Source: Chloroflexota bacterium | GTDB taxonomy: Bacteria > Chloroflexota > Anaerolineae > UBA4142 | Direction of reading: 5' to 3' | Length of the DNA stretch: 64,000 nucleotides | Assembly (NCBI GenBank): GCA_023381515.1 | Contig: JAMCQI010000036.1 | Location: forward strand, 1-64,000 | Shown: piece by piece, positions 18,802 through 27,802 of the stretch | Position numbering within the stretch: position 1 is the first letter of the stretch | How the letters are laid out: each line of letters starts with the position of its first letter | The notes under the pieces: generated by a model | What the model was told of the DNA's origin: nothing | Seen by the model: only the letters and a program-made list of their open reading frames with translations | Databases searched by the model: none | Translations under genes and position numbers: made by a program

Positions 18802-19985
18802 AAGCGCCGCTCGCGCTCGACGGCATTCGCGTGCTTGCGCTGGAAGCCTCCGTCTCCGCGCCGTTTTGCACGCGTATTCTCGGCGACATGGGCGCGGAGA
18901 TTATCAAGATCGAAAGGCCGGGCGCGGGCGACATCATCCGCGGCTGGGACTCGGCGGTCAAAGGTCTTTCGTCTGGTTACGTATGGCTCACCGGTAACAA
19001 GAAAAGCGTGACAGTCGACCTGAAACAAGACGGGGGGCGCGAGATCATTCATCGGCTGGCCGCGCGTTCCGATGTCCTCGTGGAGAACTTTGCACCGGGC
19101 GTGGCCGACCGGCTGGGCGTGGGATCGGACGCGATGCGTAATCTGAACCCTCGGCTGATCTATTGCTCCATCTCTGGCTATGGGCAGGACGGGCCGTATC
19201 GCGACGTCAAGGCGTATGACCTGCTCATTCAAGGCGAAGCGGGCATCATCGCCAGTACGGGCTACCCTGACAAGCCCGCGAAAGTGAGCATCCCCATCTC
19301 CGATCTGGCGGCGTCGTCGTATGCCGCACTTGGCATCGTACTCGCACTGTATCAACGTGAAAAAACAGGATGCGGCCAAGTGATAGACATCGCCATGCTT
19401 GAGTCCGTTGTCTCGTGGCTTGGCTATTTCCCGCAGCACTATTGGCATCGCGGCGAAGAGCCTGAGCGTGTGGGCATGCGGCATCACTATGTCACGCCCT
19501 ATGGACCTTATCTGGCACAGGATGGGGTGTATGTTAATATGGCGGTCGCAACGCCGCAAGACTGGCAGGTGTTCTGCCGCAGCGTGGTCGAGAAGCCGGA
19601 ATGGCTAGAGGACCCGCGCTTTGCGACAAACGAAGACCGGCGTAGGAATCGTGGGATTCTCGAGGAACTCGTCGAAAAGAGATTTCTCGAAAAGCCGCAC
19701 GATGAATGGCTGAGGCGGCTCAAAGCCGCCGAATTGCCTCACGGTGAGGTAAGGGGTATCGGTCAAGTTCTCGCGCATCCTCAACTTCTAGCGCGGAGAA
19801 TGTTCCTCGAGACTGAATCGCCAGTCGGAACTGTACCGACCATGGCAAGTCCACTTCATCTCTCGGACAGCCCGGCACGCAATGAGCGCATCCCGGCGCT
19901 GGGCGAAGACACGGAGCCGGTTTTACGAGATCTTGGTTACCCGGGCGCGCAGATCGCGACCTTCAGACGTGATGGAGTAATCTGA
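18798..19985 (+). CDS. CaiB/BaiF-family (type III) CoA-transferase
   Basis: 395 aa. VENFAPGVADRLG and the segment YDLLIQGEAG, with the aspartate expected to carry the acyl anhydride, are typical of the family. GTG 18798 overlaps the MaoC stop. In Chloroflexus a CaiB enzyme interconverts mesaconyl-CoA isomers next to lyase and hydratases of the same types, so a dicarboxylate CoA-transferase is likely. Confidence 0.9.
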   Translation: MKAPLALDGIRVLALEASVSAPFCTRILGDMGAEIIKIERPGAGDIIRGWDSAVKGLSSGYVWLTGNKKSVTVDLKQDGGREIIHRLAARSDVLVENFAPGVADRLGVGSDAMRNLNPRLIYCSISGYGQDGPYRDVKAYDLLIQGEAGIIASTGYPDKPAKVSIPISDLAASSYAALGIVLALYQREKTGCGQVIDIAMLESVVSWLGYFPQHYWHRGEEPERVGMRHHYVTPYGPYLAQDGVYVNMAVATPQDWQVFCRSVVEKPEWLEDPRFATNEDRRRNRGILEELVEKRFLEKPHDEWLRRLKAAELPHGEVRGIGQVLAHPQLLARRMFLETESPVGTVPTMASPLHLSDSPARNERIPALGEDTEPVLRDLGYPGAQIATFRRDGVI

Positions 19986-20224
19986 CCAGCCCTCGCAGGG
20001 GGCCGGGAATAGAAAGACGCCAAATATCTTGAGAAGATTATGTGATCGGTGAATCAAGAGCGAAATTCGCTGGTCTCGACGCTGACATGCGTGGGCAGAC
20101 CGGCGATTTTGTTCCGGATGAGGCGTTTCCGACCACGGGCGGGTGCCTGTAATCACGTTCATCGCATGCGCTTCCGTACGGATAATCGCTCGCGCTTGAT
20201 TCTAATACTTGCAGGAGAGTCACA

Positions 20225-21589
20225 ATGCATTATGTGATCATCGGCAACAGCGCGACCGGAATCGGAGCGGCGGAATCCATCCGCGCCACGGACTCAGACG
20301 CACAAATCACGATTATCGGCGACGAAGTGCAACACGTCTATTCGCGTCCGCTCATCTCGCACTACATAGCGGGCGAGGTAGCGGCCGGCGAGATGGGCTA
20401 CCGCCCCTCCGATTTCTACACGCGACTGGAGATCGACACGCGCCTGGGAGTCCGTGCCGACGCTATCGATGTGAACGCGCACGCGGTGACGCTCGCCGAT
20501 GGCCAGTCGTTGCCTTACGACAAGCTGTTGATCGCGACCGGCTCAATCCAAAAGTTCCCACCGATCCAAGGGCGGGAGCATACGGGCGTTTTCGATTTCT
20601 GGACTAAAGCGCACGCCGACGCCATTCGCGACCGTATAAGCGGTTGGGATGTGCAATCACCCCGCAGTGGGGTAGTCATCGGTGGGGGACTGGTCGGCAT
20701 CCAGGCTGCTTCGGGTCTACGCGGCGCGGGATTGGAGGTTGTACTGGTCGAGCTGTTGCCGTCCATTCTCAGCCGCATTCTCGATGCACCTGCCGCAAGC
20801 TATGCGCAGAAAATCTTTGAACAACACGGCGTGCGCGTGTTGACCGGACGCTCGGTGAAAGAAATTGTCGGAACGGGCCAAGATGGTGTGACCGGCGTCG
20901 TTCTCGACAACGGCGAGCGGGTAGAGTGCGGTCTCGTCGTCAAGGCGACCGGCGTTGTGCCCAATCTCGCGCTCGTCAAGGGCACGCCGATTTCGACGAA
21001 CAGGGGCATCGTCGTCAATGAATATTTCCAGACGAACATCCCAGATGTTTGCGCCGCGGGCGACGTGGCCGAAACCTACGATATCACCCGAGGCAAGATA
21101 TTTGTGAACGCAAACTGGCCCAATGCTCACGCGCAAGGGCGCATCGCCGGTTTGAATATGGCGGGTCGCGCAACCAGGTACAACGGTTCGATTGGCATGA
21201 CCTCGATGCCGCTGTTCGGCGTCCCGATTGTGTCGCTCGGCATTGTCGAGCCGGAGAAAGGCGATGATGTTCGCGTGCGCGAGACGCCGTGCATCTACCA
21301 GAAACTCGTGTTGCGCGGCGACCATTTGATCGGCGCCGTAATGGTGGGCGACACAACTTCGGTGGGCCTGATCAACCATTGGGTGCAAACGCAAAAACCA
21401 GCCAAACTGATCAAGGACGTACTGCTCGACGGCAAGGCACAGTTCTATTTTGCGCGCCGCGAACAGGTCCGGAAGGAGATGGAAGGCGTCGGGCTGCCCT
21501 GGCGCAAGTCGCTCAGTTCGACGGAACGCTATGAAAAGCATTTTGACGACGTCAAATGGGAGGAGCGCGAACGCGACGAACGTCAGTGA
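20225..21589 (+). CDS. FAD-dependent NAD(P)H oxidoreductase (AorC-like)
   Basis: 454 aa. A two-dinucleotide-fold protein: FAD site IIGNSATGIGAAES at residue 4, NAD(P)H site VVIGGGLVGIQAASG near 157, and VCAAGDVAET of the second FAD motif. It belongs to the rubredoxin/nitrite reductase-like branch. It sits directly before AOR and its ferredoxin. In Aromatoleum an FAD subunit (AorC) links AOR to NAD+, and I infer the same role here. Confidence 0.85.
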   Translation: MHYVIIGNSATGIGAAESIRATDSDAQITIIGDEVQHVYSRPLISHYIAGEVAAGEMGYRPSDFYTRLEIDTRLGVRADAIDVNAHAVTLADGQSLPYDKLLIATGSIQKFPPIQGREHTGVFDFWTKAHADAIRDRISGWDVQSPRSGVVIGGGLVGIQAASGLRGAGLEVVLVELLPSILSRILDAPAASYAQKIFEQHGVRVLTGRSVKEIVGTGQDGVTGVVLDNGERVECGLVVKATGVVPNLALVKGTPISTNRGIVVNEYFQTNIPDVCAAGDVAETYDITRGKIFVNANWPNAHAQGRIAGLNMAGRATRYNGSIGMTSMPLFGVPIVSLGIVEPEKGDDVRVRETPCIYQKLVLRGDHLIGAVMVGDTTSVGLINHWVQTQKPAKLIKDVLLDGKAQFYFARREQVRKEMEGVGLPWRKSLSSTERYEKHFDDVKWEERERDERQ

Positions 21590-21603
21590 GGAGGAAAATC
21601 AAG

Positions 21604-23469
21604 ATGAAACATCCGGGCATCAACCGCGCTCGTCCGATTGCGACCCTCGCGTGTGTGGATTTGACTACACGGCACGTCGAAATTAGCCAAGCGCCGCTGG
21701 AACTGGTAAAAAAGTTCCTCGGTGGGCGCGGGCTGAATATGTATTATCTCTACCAGAATCTCAAGCCGGGCACGGATGCACTTGCGCCGGACAGTCCACT
21801 CATTATCGGGACGGGCCTTCTGACCGGCACCGGCGCGCCGAATTCGGGAAGGCACAGCGTGACGTGTAAGTCGCCGGAATCGGGCATCCTCGGCGATTCG
21901 AACATCGGCGGTTTTTTCGGATCCGAGATGCGGTACGCGGGGATCGATCGCTTGCTCATCACCGGCAAAGCGGACAAGCCCGTCTATCTCTACATCGAAG
22001 AGGGTCGCATCGAAATCCGCGAGGCTGACAAATATTGGGGCGCGAATTGCACCGAAGCAGCCTTGCGCCTCAAGAACGATCTCGGCGCGGATGCTGAGGT
22101 GGAGTTGATCGGACCCGCGGGTGAGAACCAAGTGCGCTTTGCCTGCACCCGCTATGGGCTCAAGAACGCCGCCGGGCGCTGTGGGACGGGTGCCGTATGG
22201 GGATCGAAGAAGTTGAAAGCGATCGTCGCCCGCGGTAATTCTGGTGTGCCGATCGCTCACCCGCACGAGTTCCTTACCAAGTCGGTGGAGCTGCGGCAGA
22301 ATTTGCAGTCCTCGAAGATGATCCAGGTGCTCGGCCGCGTCGGCACGCCGTTCTTGTACGACGTCAGCAACTATCTCGGTGCCATACGCACGCATAATAG
22401 CCAGACGACGACCTTTTATGATTCGCTCAATGCCGAAGAAATGCATCAATATGTGGACAAGATGCTTGCCTGTGCCAGCTGTGTCGTCCACTGCCGCCAT
22501 CGGAACCGCCTCGGCAGCGAGGGACCGGAATATACGACGGAGGGATTGATTGGTGCCAACCTCGGTATCGCAAACCCACGCCAAGTCGTAGAACTCCAGA
22601 AGATCCTAGATGAGCTAGGGCTGGACATTTCCTCCACAGGTACCTATCTGGCTTGGGCTATCGAGTTGTATGAACGCGGTTTGCTCACGAAAGAGCGGAC
22701 GGGCGGGAAGGAATTAAGGTTCGGCGACTATGAGACTATCAAGCAGTTGATTTTCGATATTGCCGCGCGACGCGGTCTCGGCAATTGGCTCGCTGAAGGG
22801 AGCCGGCTGACGAAGCAGTTCCCCGGCTCCGCGGATTTCCTCATCGCGATCAAGGGCTTGCCGCAATCTGACCCGCACGACGTACGGTACCTTAAAGGCT
22901 TTGCGCTCGGCATCGCGACCTCCTCCCGTGGCGCCGACCATCTGCGCAGCCGCCCGACGCTCGAGATTTTGGATTTGCCAGCGAAAGTGACAGAACAGAT
23001 CTATGGGCAGCCCGTTGATCCGAACCCCACCTCGTATCGGAGCAAGGCCGTCCTCGTCACCTTTAGCGAAACCATTTTCGCGGTGGTGGACTCTATCGGA
23101 ATCTGCAAGTTCGTCTGCCATGGCTTTAACTCCCCGCGCAATCTGAACTATGACCATTTCCGCGAGCTGATCTACCTCGCGACCGGCCTGGAATTTACGA
23201 AAGAAGAACTGGTCGGCGTCGGACGGCGAGTGGTAGACCTGGAACGCATCATCAACATGCGCGAGGGTATGACGCGCGCTAGTGACACGCTCCCCGCGCG
23301 CTATTTTGACGAGAAGATGGATGGACGCAAGACGGCGGGGCACCAGATCGATCGTGCCCAATTCGCGCAAATGCTTGACGAATTCTACGCGTTGCATGGC
23401 TGGGATGAGGAAGGCAGGCCTTCTCGTGAACGGATTGCAGAGTTCGAGGCACTGAGCCAAGTGCAATGA
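21604..23469 (+). CDS. Aldehyde:ferredoxin oxidoreductase (tungsten type)
   Basis: 621 aa, full length. The N-terminal domain has FLGGRGLNMYYLY and GTGLLTGTGAPNSGR (pterin contacts). The Fe4S4 cluster ligands are CASCVVHC in the middle and a fourth Cys in ICKFVCHG. It oxidises aldehydes to carboxylic acids, or the reverse with low-potential electrons, using a tungsto-bispterin. ATG 21604 is within the longer frame and preceded by GAGGA. It is flanked by an FAD reductase and a polyferredoxin. Confidence 0.92.
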   Translation: MKHPGINRARPIATLACVDLTTRHVEISQAPLELVKKFLGGRGLNMYYLYQNLKPGTDALAPDSPLIIGTGLLTGTGAPNSGRHSVTCKSPESGILGDSNIGGFFGSEMRYAGIDRLLITGKADKPVYLYIEEGRIEIREADKYWGANCTEAALRLKNDLGADAEVELIGPAGENQVRFACTRYGLKNAAGRCGTGAVWGSKKLKAIVARGNSGVPIAHPHEFLTKSVELRQNLQSSKMIQVLGRVGTPFLYDVSNYLGAIRTHNSQTTTFYDSLNAEEMHQYVDKMLACASCVVHCRHRNRLGSEGPEYTTEGLIGANLGIANPRQVVELQKILDELGLDISSTGTYLAWAIELYERGLLTKERTGGKELRFGDYETIKQLIFDIAARRGLGNWLAEGSRLTKQFPGSADFLIAIKGLPQSDPHDVRYLKGFALGIATSSRGADHLRSRPTLEILDLPAKVTEQIYGQPVDPNPTSYRSKAVLVTFSETIFAVVDSIGICKFVCHGFNSPRNLNYDHFRELIYLATGLEFTKEELVGVGRRVVDLERIINMREGMTRASDTLPARYFDEKMDGRKTAGHQIDRAQFAQMLDEFYALHGWDEEGRPSRERIAEFEALSQVQ

Positions 23470-23490
23470 GCGAATGACCCAAGGGACAAA

Positions 23491-23634
23491 GCCCGAATGG
23501 GTAAACCCTGGCACTCCCCTCGCACGCCGCTGAACTGCGCGGGGTGAAGTTCGCCCCCTTTGGGGGCACCGCCCCGCTCGGGGCAGGTGTGCGTACCCGC
23601 AAGGGCAAGTGTTGTCTCATTCTGAAATGGAGAC
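23491..23634 (+). ncRNA. Candidate riboswitch: four-way junction plus RBS-sequestering hairpin
   Basis: The gap between AOR and ferredoxin folds neatly. The closing stem has three helical parts: GCCC 23491-23494 with GGGC 23603-23606, GGGTA 23499-23503 with TACCC 23594-23598, and GCAC 23511-23514 with GTGC 23589-23592. Inside are three hairpins: CCCC-T-CGC (516-523) with GCG-C-GGGG (537-544), a 6-bp stem at 23553-23567, and a 5-bp stem at 23571-23584. A separate hairpin, 23614-23634, pairs GTCTC and ATT with AAT and GAGAC and covers the TGGAGA ribosome site just before GTG 23637. This is aptamer plus expression platform in layout. Ligand unknown; a molybdo/tungstopterin sensor is a guess from context. 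Confidence 0.6.
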
Positions 23635-23636
23635 TT

Positions 23637-24056
23637 GTGAAACAAATATACGCAAATCCAGATCTCTGTACCGGCTGCAAACTATGCTCGCTGGCTTGCG
23701 CGACGGCGAAACTGGGCGTTGCCAATCCGCGCAAAGGCGCGATCATCGTGCGCCAGAACCTGTACGAAGGGTATGAGTTTCAATCGCTGTGCCGACATTG
23801 CGACCCCGCCCCGTGCATGGACGCGTGCATGACCGGCTGCATGGAACGGGATCCCAACGGCATCGTGCGGCTCGATTCAGCGCGGTGCGTGGGCTGCTGG
23901 ATGTGCGTGATGGTGTGCCCCTTCGACGCGATCCAACGTGATGTGGAAATTCAAGTGGCCCGCAAGTGCGATCTGTGCCCGCACCGGGATGTTCCCGCTT
24001 GTGTCACGGTGTGTCCGACCGAAGCGTTGATGCTGGCGGAACGACAAGCAGCGTGA
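23637..24056 (+). CDS. Polyferredoxin, four [4Fe-4S] clusters (AOR electron-transfer subunit)
   Basis: 139 aa. Four cysteine groups are visible: CTGCKLCSLAC, CRHCDPAPCMDACMTGC, CVGCWMCVMVC and CDLCPHRDVPACVTVC, enough for four [4Fe-4S] clusters. This matches the DMSO-reductase/HycB-type electron-transfer subunits and AorA of aromatic aldehyde oxidoreductase. GTG 23637 with TGGAGA upstream is chosen; the frame extends back through the structured leader but without a site. It should carry electrons between AOR and the FAD reductase. Confidence 0.85.
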   Translation: MKQIYANPDLCTGCKLCSLACATAKLGVANPRKGAIIVRQNLYEGYEFQSLCRHCDPAPCMDACMTGCMERDPNGIVRLDSARCVGCWMCVMVCPFDAIQRDVEIQVARKCDLCPHRDVPACVTVCPTEALMLAERQAA

Positions 24057-24076
24057 CAGGTGACAAGGAAAAAGGA

Positions 24077-24742
24077 ATGATAAACGCAACTGTTGCGATC
24101 AGCGGAGGAATAGATTAAGAGGGCAGTGCCCTGGCAGCACAATTTGCGGCGGCCGGTGTGCGCGCATTGATTGGCTCCCGGGATGCCGAGAAAGCGCAGA
24201 ACGCAGCGAACGAGCTGAATGAGCGAATTGGCACGACGAATGTGGAAGAATACTGGAATCGTGAGGCGGTAGAAAAAGCGGATGTTATTCTGCTGGCCCT
24301 GCCATACCAAGGGATGCTTCCGATTCTCGAAGATATCGGTTCTGGCGCGAGGAACAAAATTGTCATCAACATTGCATCGTCACTTGATCCTGAACGCAAG
24401 AGCCGCGCGAAAAGCCCTGCCGCCGGTTCGGCAACCGCCGAAGTGCAGCAGTTCTTCAGCGAGACGGCGAAGATTGTCGCCGCGTTCCAAAACATTTCAC
24501 CTGAAGAGCCGGGATCGCGTGGTGAATATATGGATTCGGATGTTTTGGTTTGCGGTGGCGATAGAGAATCTCGCGCAGCCGTGATTAACCTCATTCGAAA
24601 AACAGGAACCGAGGCGTTCGACGCGGGCGTGCTCGCGATCGCGGTGGCGGTAGAGACGTTGACGGCGGCACTCATCGCGATCAATCTCAAGTACAAAGCG
24701 AAGGGCGCAGGGATTCGGCTGTCAGGTGTGCCACGCGGGTGA
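24077..24742 (+). pseudogene. F420:NADPH oxidoreductase gene broken by an in-frame stop
   Basis: Translation from ATG 24077 gives an N-terminus that aligns without gaps to the NADP-binding Rossmann start of F420-dependent NADP reductases, except for a TAA at 24116-24118 inside the glycine loop (seen as ISGGID-stop-EGSALA). The rest is intact to 24742 (GVRALIGSRDAEKA, LLALPYQGM). A restart at GTG 24158 would lack the nucleotide-binding loop. AAAGGA precedes the ATG. Either a recent pseudogene or a sequencing error; TAA rules out selenocysteine. Confidence 0.75.
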
Positions 24743-24948
24743 TTCCACTTGCCCTCACGGCTTGTGCACAGGATAAATCCTGCTCCCCGTGATTTCCTTT
24801 CACTGATAATGTCCTCCCCACCGTGCTCGCAGACAATGGGAAGGGCGTGACGACTGAGGATGCCAGCCACGGAAATGCGAGCCAAGAGGATAAAGTAACG
24901 TCCAGCATCTCTGCTGGCTGGGAGGAACGGGATAGATTGCTCGGAACA

Positions 24949-25193
24949 GGGGCTGTCCAAAAAGATGGAATTGGGCAGCCCCAATTCGCGTTGTTTGCAG
25001 AAGTGTGGTATAAGGCGCGGCATGAAACGAAAACATGACCGTGTTGTCTTCAAGCCGTACCATGAATCAACCGAGCCTCCTGCCTCCGAGTCTGGAGGAA
25101 CTCATCACCGAAGACCATCTCGTGCGCGTGGTGAACCGCGCCATCGAGCAACTGGATCTCACGCCGCTCCTCGCCCGCTACAAAGGGGGCGGG
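24949..25193 (+). mobile_element. IS1182-family remnant (left end and transposase start)
   Basis: An imperfect inverted pair, GGGGCTGTCC at 24949-24958 and GGGCAGCCCC at 24973-24982, lies before a translated stretch that reads VVFKPY and then, after a +1 shift at about 25060, MNQPSLLPPSLEEL...LARYKGGG. The latter is the conserved N-terminus of IS1182-family transposases. The match stops abruptly near 25193. The element is frameshifted and truncated. Confidence 0.7.
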
Positions 25194-25256
25194 TGTGGTG
25201 GCTGAAAACCCCGTCCGTGCGGAATTTGACTCCAACGGGACGTTAGATCCACTTTC

Positions 25257-26000
25257 TTGAAGTTTTTGACAGCTTCCCGGGAGTCGATCCGCGTGCTCAT
25301 TCTCTTCCATTGGCTGACGCAACTTGTCGTTCGTCTCGTCACCTTCCTTGAACATACTCTTGTGCACATCACTCAACCTTCCCGCCATTCAATCGTGTTC
25401 GGTACTGCCGCCGACTTGACACGCAGTAAAGCCGACCTGGTCGCTGAAAACGCTCCGCTTCGCCAACAACTGATTATCCTTCACCGCCAAGTCAAAAAGC
25501 CTACCGTTTCGCAATCCGATCGTCTCTGGCTCGTCCTCCTTGCCAGCCGCGTCGAAAATTGGAAAGAGGCGCTCCTCATCTTCAAACCCGACACGCTCCT
25601 CCGTTGGCATCGCCAGGGTTTGCCGTTTGGTCAAGCCCCACGGTTTCTAATTCGAGATCGCGATAGCAAATATGGGGACGCCTTCACGCGGGTCGCGGCG
25701 GGCACATCTATCAGAATCTTGAGGACGCCTTGTCGTGCGCCCAAGGCGAATGCGATTTGTGAGAGGTTCTTGGGAAGTGTGCGGAGAGAATGTCTCGACC
25801 ACATCCTGGTCTTGGAGGAACAACAGCTCTATCGGGTGATTCGCGAATATGTGGAGTACTTCAATGGGGCACGGCCACATCAGGGGATTGGACAGCAAAT
25901 TCCCGAGGGGGCTCCAGCTTCCGAGAAAGAGAAGAAAGGCAAGCTCATTGCTTTCCCCGTTCTCAACGGGCTGCACCATGATTACCGGCTAGCGGCGTGA
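25257..26000 (+). pseudogene. DDE integrase-core transposase with internal deletion
   Basis: A 247-aa open frame. The N-terminal part (ENAPLRQQLIILHRQVKKP, then DTLLRWHRQG) is that of a roughly 350-aa integrase-core transposase. It jumps directly to the C-terminal part (IRDRDSKYG, ICERFLGSVRREC, EYFNGARPHQGI). About 100 residues carrying the first catalytic aspartate are missing, in frame. The second Asp and the Glu remain. It is therefore inactive, although still open. Confidence 0.75.
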
Positions 26001-26517
26001 GCCACGACGCGCCACCCAAACTGGGGCGGACAAGGTTTTCAGCCAGTACAACCTCGACGAAGTGCGAAAGAGGAGCTTTTCCGAGCGAAAAGAGATATAG
26101 ATCCGACGATTAGGCGCCGGAGGATACGCAGCGTAGAGAATCCGCAGTCAAGAACTACAAAACCCGCAGAAATCTGTCCTCTGCAGGGTAGTTCAGGCCG
26201 ATATGCCCCGCGGACGTTCACTATAGCTTCACAAAAATGAGTATTGACACACAATTGAAACCGTGATAAACTCTGATTAATATTTCAACAACCCTCCCTC
26301 AACATTTTCCCCCCTTGTTTCAGTCAGTTACCGCATTGAGTTGGGCTCGGATGATGTCATCTGGTGTCGGGCAACTTGGGATGACTTTTTAGCCTAGTTA
26401 GCGTGTAACTCAAACTCCTAGTTGGCGTCGTTCTGCCCCCTTTTGGTTAGCATCAGCATTGTAACATTCGCCGCAGATTGTTCATGATGAAATCGTGTTC
26501 ATCTCTCCGTGCCGCGT
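26001..26517. other. Intergenic region before the tandem regulators
   Basis: No gene is seen. The stretch is AT-richer than its surroundings and holds a good promoter at 26244-26272. The leader from that promoter to the first regulator would be about 230 bases. Confidence 0.5.
26244..26272 (+). promoter_or_regulatory. Sigma70-type promoter for the XRE-cupin regulators
   Basis: TTGACA (26244-26249) and TAAACT (26267-26272) are 17 bp apart in AT-rich DNA. It points at the XRE-cupin gene pair starting at 26518 and perhaps the transport operon beyond. Confidence 0.6.
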
Positions 26518-27081
26518 ATGGAAACGACCATCAGCGTCATCGCGCAAATGATCAAGGAGCTTCGCGCCAAGCGTGGTCTGACCCTCGATGAAGTCGCCGA
26601 GCGGAGTGGCTGCACGCCGAGTTTTCTCTCCCAGGTGGAGCGAAACAAAGCCGTGCCGTCCATCACCACGCTGTACTCGATCGCGCAAGCCCTCGGCGTC
26701 AAGGTCACCGATTTCCTCCCCGATGGCGTCAACCCCACTAAAGTCACACGCCATGAAAACCGAGAGTACTTCCACTTTGAAGGCTCCGCGGTTGTGTATG
26801 CGCGCCTGACGACCAAATTGCCCTACGGGGCCCTCGAAGCTTTCCTGATGACTTTTAAGCCGGCCAAGCAGGCGCTCCCCACGGATGACTTTCGCGCGCA
26901 TATCGGCGAAGAGTTCCTGTACGTTCTCGAAGGCGTGCTCCGTCTCTGGATCGGGGATACCTTTTACGATCTGTATCCCGGCGACAGTGCGTTCTTCCAA
27001 TCTGCCGTCAAGCATCGGTTGGAGAATCGCAGCTACCAGCCGGTGCGCGCGCTGGGTATGATCTCTCCATCTATCTTCTAG
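26518..27081 (+). CDS. XRE-family regulator with cupin domain, copy 1
   Basis: 187 aa from ATG 26518 (a GTG nine bases upstream is also possible; neither has a clear ribosome site). An N-terminal Cro/CI helix-turn-helix (LTLDEVAERSGCTPSFLSQVERNKAVPSI) is followed by a C-terminal cupin sensor domain (GEEFLYVLEGVLRLWIGD). This class often represses amine, amino-acid or peptide catabolism and senses a small ligand in the cupin. A paralogue follows after two bases. Confidence 0.88.
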   Translation: METTISVIAQMIKELRAKRGLTLDEVAERSGCTPSFLSQVERNKAVPSITTLYSIAQALGVKVTDFLPDGVNPTKVTRHENREYFHFEGSAVVYARLTTKLPYGALEAFLMTFKPAKQALPTDDFRAHIGEEFLYVLEGVLRLWIGDTFYDLYPGDSAFFQSAVKHRLENRSYQPVRALGMISPSIF

Positions 27082-27083
27082 CC

Positions 27084-27656
27084 ATGAACAAAACCGTGCA
27101 CATGGAAAGTATCGGGGAACGGATCAAGGCGCTGCGCCTCAAGCAGGGCATGACGCTGGCCGAGTTGAGCCGAAAGACCAACCTCTCCACCAGTTACCTG
27201 TCTCAAATCGAGCGAGACAAGACGACCCCCTCGCTGTCCACTCTGACCGGGATCGCCAAGATGCTGAATGTCCCGCTGCGCCACTTTTTCGAGGCAGAGG
27301 CCGAAGCCGCGTTTGTTGTGCGCGCCGACGAACGACGCGTTTCCACCCGCTCTGATTCCGGGGCCACGCGCCAATCCCTTTCAACCAACACAGGGAATCA
27401 CAAGCTCGCGATCGACCATATCGTCCTCCCGCCGGCTACACCGCGGCAAGAGCTGGCTCCTTACCCCGGCGAAGAGTGTGTCTTTGTTCTTTCCGGCGAA
27501 TTGGCGGTATGCGTGGGAGACGAGCAGTTTGTCTTGGCGGTCGGCGACAGCATTCATTACGACGCCCTCCAGCCGCATGGCTGGAGCAACCCAGGGGACA
27601 AACTTTGCACGGTGATTTGGAGCCATTCGGCTTCTCAGTCTGAGCGCCAATCGTGA
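27084..27656 (+). CDS. XRE-family regulator with cupin domain, copy 2
   Basis: 190 aa with the same domain order as its upstream neighbour (MTLAELSRKTNLSTSYLSQIERDKTTPSL; cupin GEECVFVLSGELAVCVGD). The two differ enough to be an old duplication and could form heterodimers. They lie just before the oligopeptide-type transporter and hydantoinase genes, which are the likely targets. Confidence 0.88.
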   Translation: MNKTVHMESIGERIKALRLKQGMTLAELSRKTNLSTSYLSQIERDKTTPSLSTLTGIAKMLNVPLRHFFEAEAEAAFVVRADERRVSTRSDSGATRQSLSTNTGNHKLAIDHIVLPPATPRQELAPYPGEECVFVLSGELAVCVGDEQFVLAVGDSIHYDALQPHGWSNPGDKLCTVIWSHSASQSERQS

Positions 27657-27802
27657 CCTGAGCATCGAACGGCTAGGCTGGCGAATTCGGCGAGAACCCG
27701 ATGGGAGGGGAGGTGGGAGCCTAGTAGAGAGCCAAGGCAGATCATGCCAGTCGCTTGTCAATGGGATTCGAGACTGTTCGAGTACTGAAGAAGGAGGAGA
27801 GC

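Noticed and set aside
24077..24742. Selenocysteine or recoding to rescue the F420 reductase
   Set aside because: The internal stop is TAA, not TGA, and no slippery sequence is seen.
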